This document shows, piece by piece, positions 25,201 to 33,400 of a stretch of DNA of 64,000 nt; the stretch's first letter is position 1, and each line of letters opens with the position of its first letter. The stretch is taken from IMG/VR virus record IMGVR_UViG_3300046804_003518, positions 1 to 64,000 of that record. One strand, given 5' to 3'. A model generated the notes under the pieces. It did not search any database, was not told the DNA's origin, and saw only the letters and a list, made by a program, of their open reading frames with translations. Source of the stretch: a virus. The position numbers and the translations under genes are program-made.

Positions 25201-28200
25201 ACAACAAATTTAACTGGAAGAAGTACAACCAGCAGCTTTGACACAGCTTATGCAACTGCAATTGCAACATCCAAAACTACATCAACTGCATTTATTACCG
25301 GGTATGATACAACAACTTTGTTTGATACTTCTACTCCTACAACAAGAAACACCCTTACTCAATCTGTTTACTCAACCACTTCAAGCACATTGAAGGGCAC
25401 TGATACTGCCATCTTAACAGAATATAGAATTCTCGCAACTCAAACATTGTTTAGTACTAAGTATGAAACCACATATGAAACAATTGCTGGTGTACTAACA
25501 ACAATTTCTACGGATGTTGTAACCAACAGAACAACTAATACTGCATACGCATTTGAAAGTAGAAATACGTTAAGGGATACTGCTTTTCAAACAACAAATC
25601 CAACATTGATTGCCACAACAACATTATTCCAAACATCATACAATACAAATCAGATCACACGCTTTGTTACACTTAACACTGCCTTTGGCACAAGTAAAAA
25701 TACATCAACAGTATTTGATAAAGCCACTACAACTGTATTTGCAACAATAAGTGCATTTGATACTGTAAAGACCACAGACTTCTCTACATCACGTAATACG
25801 TTAATTACTTCTTCAACAGCATTTGAAACAAGTAAGACAACTCTTGTAGCAACTGGTACATCTAGAACTACTACCTCTTCGTATCAGACAAATATAAACA
25901 CAGTGTTCAATACAGGATACGACACATCCAAGTCAACAACATCGTTATTTGTTACAGCATTTTTAACTGTCTCAACTTTTGAAACTAATAAGACAACCTC
26001 AAGAACAACAACGCTAACTAAGGGCACAGAAATTCTCACTTTCTTTGCTACATCTCAATCAACTGTTAAGCCAACAAGCACAACGCGATCAACAGTTTAT
26101 GTTAGTGACTTTGTCACCGTCTCCCGTACTACAACATTTGTAACAGGCACAAATGAAGTAACGTCATTTGATACTAAGAGGGGTACAAACATTGATACAG
26201 TGTTTGATAGCTCAACATCTTTCTTAACGAGCTTTAACACTACTCTTAATAAGACCACAACAGCAATTACTAATAAGAGTACAACTACAGGATTTGACAC
26301 TTTTGTTAACACATCAAAGGTAACTAATGTTGCAACATCCACAGATACGTTAACTTCATTCAATACAATAACTGGCTTTTTGACATCATTTGATACAAAC
26401 AAGACGACACAGAGTTCAAAATCAACTGTATTCAATACTGCGTTTGACACAACGTTTGCCACAACAAAGTCAACATCCACAAGTAGAAGTACAACCACAT
26501 CTACAAGTAAAAGTACCTCGACGGCATACGATACAACAAAGAGTACCGTTAATAATACGAGCACAACTTACCAAACCACATTCCAAACAGATTCTGGTGC
26601 CGGCACTCTACATAACACATCAGCTTTAACAACTGGTCTAACCGGTACTCTTACTTCTTCAGTTACAGTTAAGTTAACAACAGTTGACACAACTAAATCA
26701 ACAGAAACACAGTATCTGATGTCAAGTAGCTATGGGACAGGTACTGTATTTGAAACTGTTGTCGGTACAGCATACGAAACATCAACAGTATTTAATACGA
26801 CAACTGCATTTAATACTGATACAGTATTTAACACCACAACAACCTTTCAAACAGATTCTGGTAAGGGTACATTGAAGTCGACCTCTAAGTCTACTGCAAC
26901 AAGTTACGCTACTGGCACAAGTAAAAATACATCCACATCAAAAATAACATTAACAGCAAGTGGTACGTATTATATTTCTCAAAGAAATACTACATCTGCC
27001 TATGACACAACAAAAAATACAGCTGGTGGATTAACAAGTCGAGCCACAAGCACGTCAGACACCACAACAACTGTTTACCTAAGTGCCTATCAATCAAACA
27101 TTAACACGACAACAACATACTTGTCGTCATACTCAACTGTCATTGATACAAGCAGACAAACGCAAGCTCTTACATCATTTGGAACATCAAGAACTACAGA
27201 AACAATATTCCAAACTGCCGCTTTAGGTGGCACTCTATTCAATACAACAAAGAATACAACTACCGCATTTGATACAGTTTATCTCATTACACAATCTGTT
27301 GCCTCAACTGCTACCACATTTCAAACTGATTCTGGAGCTGGTACACTAAAGAATACATCTCAGAACACAATTACTGCGTATACAAGATTTGAAGGTGGTA
27401 AGCAGACGTCAACTGTATTCTCTACAGCGTTTGCTACAAATCCGTTTGTAACAACTGCATATGGCACATCTAGAACTACAACAACTGTATACCCAACAGT
27501 GTTTACAGAATTTGGTACATCTAAAGACACCACAACTACTTTCCAGACCGACTCAGGCGCTGGTACAATGAAGGCAACGTCAAAGGACACAGTAACAGCA
27601 TTTAATACAATCTATGCAACTGCCCCAGTAACATCAAAGTCAACAACCACATCATTTGACACCATTTATAGTACTGGTATACCAACAACAAGACAAACAG
27701 CCACATTGTTGACAACTGCTACTGCATATGCAACTGAAACTGCAAAAATTACTGGCTCAGGTAAAATTACACAATTTGCAACTACAACTACAATCAACAC
27801 TGATACAGCAAGAGGAACTTCAACTACATTCCAAACGGATTCTGGTAAAGGCACACTTCACAGCACGTCAAGAAATACTCTAACTGGTACATTGACATCA
27901 TTTAACACTACAACTTTAACAATTAGCGACATGCTAACAAGCAAGTCCACTAGCACTACAACAGACCAAGGAACTCTTGTTAATACATCTACAAGCACTT
28001 CTTATGCTACACAAACTGAGTATGCAACCTCAGGTGGTGCAACAGTATTTGGTACCTCAGTAACAACTGAGACAGTCATTGACTTTACAGTTAGAAACAC
28101 GGAATATCAAACGCTAACTTCTGTTGATACATTAACGTATTATGAATCAGGGGATAGACTAACTGCAAAAACTACAGCAATTTTAACTAACACAAATACA

Positions 28201-28395
28201 TCTCAAATTGTTAGAGATACAACAAGAACAACGTCAATTGATACAACGTATATCACAACCTTCTTGACAGACTCAGGCGCAGGTACAATGGTGTCAACAT
28301 CAAAGTCAACATCTAGAACAACTGACAAGATAACAAACACCGATTACGATACAGCAATTCAAACAACATATGAAACTGTTTATATAAATAACTAG
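22288..28395 (+). CDS. giant threonine-rich alternating-repeat protein, 2035 aa
   Basis: Residues 1-45 are the second half of a fibre module (VNGVLQVLGTDYTVSGNNIV). From about residue 60 almost the whole protein follows x-Thr-x-(Phe/Tyr/Ile/Arg/Lys), e.g. TSKSTTTIFNTATTFNTTYA, with Thr, aromatic and basic residues on one phase and Asn/Asp/Ser/Ala on the other. This predicts one extremely long beta structure. An aromatic, Gly-containing island sits at about 490-614, and six TDSG motifs occur in the last third. Thr is roughly 40% by eye; I saw no Cys. Lying between gp6/gp7-position genes and gp8, it is probably a baseplate-attached fibre or whisker. No Shine-Dalgarno precedes ATG 22288. I know of no characterised homologue. 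Confidence 0.85.
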   Translation: MSTIVVKVNGVLQVLGTDYTVSGNNIVFANPPDANAKVEIRKEAARSVLETSFKIDQIRLTELVTAYSTQTTVSSTFNTSIGTGTTTAFVTAFSTSKTTDSAVLTSKNTTTAYISVFDTVFNTSKSTTTQFVTAYQTVFNTISTFDTTILTSYATTKTTSTVFETTGVTSKSTTTTYNTIVTTVYDSNRTTSTVYSTAYTTTFTTQTAYATTRNTVYDTIVATLTSKSTDTTVATSTSINTVFVTAYGTTTVFNTTKDTNLSTAKSTDTTIATSKATNTTTTFATIYDTTGSTSKNTTTAFLTVFDTAKTTSTLFATTFDTTFVTNKLTSTSKSTTSVFNTTTTFITTFDTGYDTSKSTTSLFNTTTTFNTSYATNFATTTAFETNVATQTAVSQNTARNTTTIFNTATSKSTTTIFNTATTFNTTYATNFATTTSFETNFITATNRGTSRATDTTGSTSRATGTSRVTTTVFNTTTVYDTATAFQTSTIFQTQTTAAGSTTFLTANEVTFQTFTIKGTGASYITTYQTSYDTIIGYGKGGLPIYGQTYFNTSKSTQPLTAFYFQTTAVGVTVTTYATYTYLPQGFGYVFFDTTKLTATASRLTSRGTTFYFQTDTSRSTDTSRATSTSRATSTSASTTTAYDTSTTFGTTYQTTTSFVTTFDTLTIFGTSKSTTTVFDTARSTAAATSTSGSTTSVFDTATSAVTSTTFITTYLAATTTVFVTSKSTTTVFDTAKATSAVTATSAATSTAFNTLVSTSNTTSRATATSVATTTVFDTSTAYDTNIATVRDTSKSTATTYETNFGTSAVTATVFNTVYNTVGATQKATATTTVFNTAYATTTTFDTVYQTVFNTNKTTDTSINTSRSTLGTTGSVYQTSTAYNTQTAFETNRNTVFDTVVATDTSRDTIILTSKSTTTSFETAINTGYDTSKSTTSVFNTVFNTAKNTTSVFDTTIDTSYATTKATATSKFTTNLTGRSTTSSFDTAYATAIATSKTTSTAFITGYDTTTLFDTSTPTTRNTLTQSVYSTTSSTLKGTDTAILTEYRILATQTLFSTKYETTYETIAGVLTTISTDVVTNRTTNTAYAFESRNTLRDTAFQTTNPTLIATTTLFQTSYNTNQITRFVTLNTAFGTSKNTSTVFDKATTTVFATISAFDTVKTTDFSTSRNTLITSSTAFETSKTTLVATGTSRTTTSSYQTNINTVFNTGYDTSKSTTSLFVTAFLTVSTFETNKTTSRTTTLTKGTEILTFFATSQSTVKPTSTTRSTVYVSDFVTVSRTTTFVTGTNEVTSFDTKRGTNIDTVFDSSTSFLTSFNTTLNKTTTAITNKSTTTGFDTFVNTSKVTNVATSTDTLTSFNTITGFLTSFDTNKTTQSSKSTVFNTAFDTTFATTKSTSTSRSTTTSTSKSTSTAYDTTKSTVNNTSTTYQTTFQTDSGAGTLHNTSALTTGLTGTLTSSVTVKLTTVDTTKSTETQYLMSSSYGTGTVFETVVGTAYETSTVFNTTTAFNTDTVFNTTTTFQTDSGKGTLKSTSKSTATSYATGTSKNTSTSKITLTASGTYYISQRNTTSAYDTTKNTAGGLTSRATSTSDTTTTVYLSAYQSNINTTTTYLSSYSTVIDTSRQTQALTSFGTSRTTETIFQTAALGGTLFNTTKNTTTAFDTVYLITQSVASTATTFQTDSGAGTLKNTSQNTITAYTRFEGGKQTSTVFSTAFATNPFVTTAYGTSRTTTTVYPTVFTEFGTSKDTTTTFQTDSGAGTMKATSKDTVTAFNTIYATAPVTSKSTTTSFDTIYSTGIPTTRQTATLLTTATAYATETAKITGSGKITQFATTTTINTDTARGTSTTFQTDSGKGTLHSTSRNTLTGTLTSFNTTTLTISDMLTSKSTSTTTDQGTLVNTSTSTSYATQTEYATSGGATVFGTSVTTETVIDFTVRNTEYQTLTSVDTLTYYESGDRLTAKTTAILTNTNTSQIVRDTTRTTSIDTTYITTFLTDSGAGTMVSTSKSTSRTTDKITNTDYDTAIQTTYETVYINN
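22480..28380 (+). repeat. Thr-aromatic alternating repeat array I
   Basis: About 1,950 codons made of degenerate (x-F/Y/I/R/K-x-T) tetrads with extra x-T dyads. Frequent words are TVFNT, TFDT, TSKSTT and TSRAT. In the stretch I phased by hand (nt ~23510-23710) every aromatic, Arg and Lys falls on the same residue parity as Thr. The coding strand is rich in A and C because of ACA/ACT codons. Confidence 0.9.
26578..28310 (+). repeat. six copies of an F-x-TDSG-x-GT motif in the giant protein
   Basis: The motif F(Q/L)TDSG(A/K)GT(L/M)xxTS begins near 26581, 26846, 27319, 27538, 27826 and 28259. Copies differ in codons (e.g. gattctggt, gactcaggc), so the protein motif is conserved beyond the DNA. 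Spacing is irregular, about 160-470 nt. It is absent from the first two thirds and could mark turns or metal/ligand sites. Confidence 0.8.
28383..28390 (+). promoter_or_regulatory. T4-type late promoter TATAAATA
   Basis: A perfect TATAAATA inside the last codons of the giant gene, 27 nt before ATG 28418 of the gp8-like gene. It leaves a leader holding TAGGA at 28409. Confidence 0.75.
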
Positions 28396-28417
28396 AGCAT
28401 AGGATTTAGGACACGTA

Positions 28418-30469
28418 ATGTTAACCAAATTTAAAAGAAATGTTGTTGACTTATTCATAGATTCTGTTGCCAATACGCTGAGCTTAGATCTTTCTGGCAC
28501 AGTAACAGTCAACACCTCATCAGCCAATGTCACAGGTTCAGGTACTAATTTTACTGTAGACTTTACGGTAGATGATCGTTTGTTTATTGGTTCTGAGTCA
28601 AGACAAGTTATTTCTATTGTCAATAATACATTAATGACTGTGGCCTCGGCATATTCTGCCAATGCGACAGCAAACACATATAAAAAAGGTAGATTGAAAA
28701 ACGATAGTTATTACGTTTTTGCTGCAAGACAGTCACCGTTTGAAAATGAGGCTGTTGCAGCTAATACAATTGATGATAATTATGAATCTCATATCTTCAT
28801 CCATGATGAATTAATGTTTGGTATGAAGATTACAAACGAAGATGTGCTACCAATGGTTGCCAAAAAGCAATGGCAGGCCAACACAATCTATGCCATTTAT
28901 GATGATAAAGACCAAGATTTACCAGCAAAAACCTTTCATGTAATAACAGCAGAAAACAAAGTATATAAGTGTATTCACAATCACCTTGGTGGCATCTCAG
29001 AGGTTGAACCATCCCACACAGAGCTTGGCTATCCACCTGAAGAGTCAGATGGCTATAGATGGATGTATCTCTACACAATCAACAACATTGATTACCTAAC
29101 ATATGCCACAGAAAATTACATTCCTATCATTGAAAATGCTAACGTAAAAAATGCTGCAATTGATGGGTCCATATTTAACATTACTGTTGAGGCTAATGGA
29201 TCATCATATCCAGCTGACAGCGGTACTATTAAGACGGATCCAAATGGCAACAATTATATTATCCAAATCAGAACTGGTACATCTACCTCAAACGATTTCT
29301 TTGCTAACTGTGCAATTACAATTACAAACGACTCCACAAATTTAACATATGTGAAGGAAATTCGTGACTATGTTTCAAATGGAGTTGGTAACTTTGTTAT
29401 CTTGAAAATTCCATTTACAACTGGTCAAGTTTCAAACAACAACCCATATTCAATTGGCCCATATATTAAAATTGATTCTAAGACAGGATCAAATTGTATA
29501 GCCTCAGCAGTAATGCAAAATATTTCAAATACCAACTTTACTGGTAGTATTGAAATGGTGGATATTATTAATCCAGGTAAAAACTACAAACAAGCAAATG
29601 TCTCCGTACAGACATCAACTGGTTTTGGTAGTGGAGCTAGGGTTAGAGCCATTTTGTCACCACCTGGCGGCCATGGTTCTAATGTCAAGGATGAGTTGTA
29701 TTGTCAATCTGTTGGTATTGGTGTTGTATTCTCAAATACAGCAACATTTTCCTTTTCGTCGGATGTGGAATTTAGAACAGTTGGTATATTGAAAAACCCA
29801 CTTTCCGCTAACACAATTGATGGAACTGGAACAGTTGACCTAGTAGCTAATAGTTTGAGTGTTGCAGGAGTTGGAACTAAGTTTACAAACGAACTTAATA
29901 TTGGTGACCATATCATCTACTTAGATGAAGAAAAAGAAGTTGTTTCAATTGCCAATAACACTAGCCTGACACTCAAAACACCATTCTCATATACTGTTGT
30001 GGCAGAATCATTTGATATTAGAAAAAGATTCTTCAATTCCTTTTTCAACCAAACGGTCGATGTAGCTGCATCTAATACAACCCCTGCGTTGCTGCAACCT
30101 GGTGAGTATATATTGGGGTCTGATGGCGCCGGTGGCGGATCTCAGGTTCAAGCTAAAGTTGCATTTGCTAATACATCCAAGGTCATTTTAACAGGTCTTG
30201 ATAAGACGCAGGCACGCGGTAATAATAGTGTTGTAACTTTTGTTAATGATACAGTTATGGATGGTGTTGGTTATGTGGTAAATGGTGCTGATACGCCAAC
30301 AATACCTGCATCGGGAGCTAAATACTCTAAGACGGCAGGTAATACATATATTACGACGGTTCCAGATTTAAAATTGTATTCTGGCGAAGTTTTATATCTA
30401 CAAAACTTGCTACCAATACAAAGATCAAACACAACAAACGAACAAATTAGACTAGTAGTTAAGTTCTGA
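28418..30469 (+). CDS. 8: baseplate wedge protein gp8, enlarged
   Basis: 683 aa, twice T4 gp8 (334). The gp8 signature is clear: YYVFAARQSPFENE, then VYKCIHNHLGGISEVEPSHT and ESDGYRWMYLYTINNIDYLT. Preceding it (residues ~20-90) and near residue 465 are copies of a fibre-type module, VTGSGTNFTVDF...VISIVNN and VAGVGTKFTNELNIGD...VVSIANN. In T4 gp8 dimers sit in the wedge next to gp10 and gp7. The insertions suggest surface-exposed decoration. A late promoter lies directly upstream. Confidence 0.9.
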   Translation: MLTKFKRNVVDLFIDSVANTLSLDLSGTVTVNTSSANVTGSGTNFTVDFTVDDRLFIGSESRQVISIVNNTLMTVASAYSANATANTYKKGRLKNDSYYVFAARQSPFENEAVAANTIDDNYESHIFIHDELMFGMKITNEDVLPMVAKKQWQANTIYAIYDDKDQDLPAKTFHVITAENKVYKCIHNHLGGISEVEPSHTELGYPPEESDGYRWMYLYTINNIDYLTYATENYIPIIENANVKNAAIDGSIFNITVEANGSSYPADSGTIKTDPNGNNYIIQIRTGTSTSNDFFANCAITITNDSTNLTYVKEIRDYVSNGVGNFVILKIPFTTGQVSNNNPYSIGPYIKIDSKTGSNCIASAVMQNISNTNFTGSIEMVDIINPGKNYKQANVSVQTSTGFGSGARVRAILSPPGGHGSNVKDELYCQSVGIGVVFSNTATFSFSSDVEFRTVGILKNPLSANTIDGTGTVDLVANSLSVAGVGTKFTNELNIGDHIIYLDEEKEVVSIANNTSLTLKTPFSYTVVAESFDIRKRFFNSFFNQTVDVAASNTTPALLQPGEYILGSDGAGGGSQVQAKVAFANTSKVILTGLDKTQARGNNSVVTFVNDTVMDGVGYVVNGADTPTIPASGAKYSKTAGNTYITTVPDLKLYSGEVLYLQNLLPIQRSNTTNEQIRLVVKF

Positions 30470-30479
30470 GGTTCAAAGA

Positions 30480-33400
30480 ATGGCTCTTGATATCGCAAAC
30501 ACAGTATTGAATGCATCTCCATATTTTGATGATTATAGCGAAGATAAGAACTTTCATAGAGTTCTTTTCAGACCATCTGTTGCCGTCCAGGCTCGTGAAC
30601 TAAATCAGGTTCAGTCTATTCTCCAGAACCAGATTGAAAGATTTGGCCAGCATGTCTTCAAAGATGGTACAATTATTAAGGGTTGCGGCCTATCATACCT
30701 AGAAAGAATTGATTACGTTTCTGTTAATGATCAGTTTGATTCTAATACTTCTCTATCATCAACAAATACCCAGTTTGTCAATGCGATTGCAGTTGGCTCA
30801 AATTCGGGTGTAGTTGCCCAAATTATTTCTGCAAGAGAAGGCTTTAAGGCATCAACAAGCCCTGCTAGATTCTTTATTCAATATACCCAACCAGGTTTCA
30901 ACAACCAAAGAACTTTTGACCAGAATGAAACAATCAGTCTTTACCAGCCTGGCAAGTCTTATATTGATAAGGTTGTTGTACAAGTTAACACGGTAATTAC
31001 TGTCAACACAACAAACTTCCCAGTTGGTTCTAAATTAGTCAATAATGTCAATAAGGCACGTGGCTTCATTATTAATGCCTATGCCAATACGCTAGGTAAT
31101 TATGTTGAGATGAGAAATGTCAGAAAGACATTTGCACCTGGCGACACATTGGTTCTTTCTACAGATGCGGCTGTATCTGCTAATGTTATTAATGTAGATT
31201 ATGAAAGCTACGCTAACTCTCTAATTGATACAATTACAACATTATCGGATAATACTGAGTTAGGATACACATCTTTAGGTTTTGCTTATGGTGTTGCTGT
31301 ATCACCTGGTATTATCTTCCACAAGGGTCACTTTGTTAAAGTAGATTCACACACAACAATTATTAACGAGAATGCGGCTGACCCAAGTGGTAAAATTCTT
31401 TACTTTAAGACAGAAGAAACAGTAGTTAAAGAAACAGATGACTCATCTCTCTACGACAATGCTTCTGGCACAACAAACATCAATGCACCTGGTGCCCATA
31501 GATTAAAGCTAACCTCAACACTAATTGCAAGAAATAAAAATGGTGCCAATACCATTTCAAATACTGACATTGCATTCCCAATTGTTGAGTTTGGTAACAA
31601 TGGCCCTATCTTCCAAAAGACAAACACAGAATATAATATTATTGGTGACGAGCTCAATAAAAGAACATATGAAGAGTCAGGTCACTATGTTGTCAAGCCG
31701 TTTACAATTCTAACAAAGCCTCACGGTAGCGACCCAGATAAGTTTGTTTACGAAGTTGGTCAGGGTCTGTCTTATGTTAAGGGTAAGAGAATTGAATTCC
31801 TAAACAATCAAAACGTTGAAGGAAGAAAGGGAGTTGATACTATATCAGAATCTGAACAACCTATTACTATGGCTTATGGTAATTATGTTGTTGTAGATGA
31901 CTTGAGAGGTTACTTCCCAATCAACCAAGATGTTGAAGTAAGATTCTACAATGCAGCTCAGGATGCTGTATCAGGTGAAAGACTACCAGTAGCTAACACA
32001 GCTACAGGCACAATTGTTGGCTACGCAAACATTAGGGCAATCACCTACATTGATTCAAACTCAGCCAAAAAGGGCTCACATCTAGCTCAGTATAGACTAT
32101 ACATCTTCAACTATAGACCAGTTGGCACCTACACATTCCAAGATGCAAGATCAGTTGTCTATAATAATGGTGTAAATGATTTAGCATTTGCCGACCTCGT
32201 ATTAACAGGGGGCGTGCCAATTCTTGAAGAAAGTTCAGCCACTCCTCTATTGTTTAGCGTTAACGCTAAGGCTCTAAAGAACCTAAGAAACAGCAATAAT
32301 GTTCTTGATACTAATTATTACTATACTGCAGCCAACACGACAGCTCAACTTCAGTCAACAGGTATCCTAACATTTGGTATTGGTGCATTGAAGGGTATTC
32401 TTGGATTCACCGGTAGCTCAAATGCCGATGAATTAAAGGTTGATATTCATGTTGTTGATGCCAATGCTCAATGTGCTGCAGCCCTAGTTGGCACAACAGC
32501 TGCTTCTGCCACAAACGTAATTACTGGTACAGGCACTCTATTTACTGAAGACTTTATTCCTGGTGAATGCATTAGATTCACAGGTCTACCTTCAGCCAAT
32601 ACACATAGAATTGTATCAATCACTAATGCCACATCAATGGTAATTAATACTGCTGTAACAGTTACTGCAAACACATATACAAGAGTACACCTCAGAGGTT
32701 CTGTAATTGCGCTGAACCCAGCTGCTGGCACCAAGAGAACAATGGTTGTCAACCCAGGTACTGAGACAGCCACAATTAACCTAGGTAATTCATATACTGG
32801 CACAACAAATGTCGTTGTTAGATTCCAGGCTTTAAATAATGAAGCCAATACAATCAGTAAACAAATTAATAGAAACAGTGTTGTAATTATTAACACTGCA
32901 AACAATGTTGCAGGAACAACAGGCCCATGGTTACTTGGTGTACCAGATGTGCTAAAGTTGAATGGTGTCTTTATTGGTTCTAACTCTTCAAACTTTGTTA
33001 CAGCAAATAGAGTTAGTGACTTTGTTCTTGATAATGGTCAAAGAGACACCCACTACGATCATGCCAAGATTTCATTGGCACCAAAAACATCATTTGGGTC
33101 ATTACCAAGTGGTACCCATCTACTTGTACAGTTTGATTGCTTTACAGCAAACGTATCAGGTGGTGAAGGATTCTTCTCTGTTGAGTCATATCAAGCAAAT
33201 GATACACCTAATGCCAATACCCAAACGGCACTAAGAACATATGAGATTCCAACATACACAACAACAGTAGCTAACACAACTGTTACATATGACTTGAGAG
33301 ATGTTATTGATTTTAGACCTTATAAGGCCAACACAGCTAATATTACAACATCATTCACTTCTGCTACAATTAATCCACCAGCCACAAATACATTTAACTC

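Noticed and set aside
22480-28380. Antifreeze-type beta-helix (TxT ice-binding arrays) or RTX-type repeats as an explanation for the giants
   Set aside because: TxT is frequent, but insect antifreezes need Cys and a 12-residue turn, and RTX needs GGxGxD nonapeptides; neither period is present.
22480-28380. Low-complexity non-coding repeat or assembly artefact instead of a gene
   Set aside because: A single frame stays open for 2035 codons, the start overlaps the preceding stop, and codons vary while residue parity is kept, which indicates coding selection.
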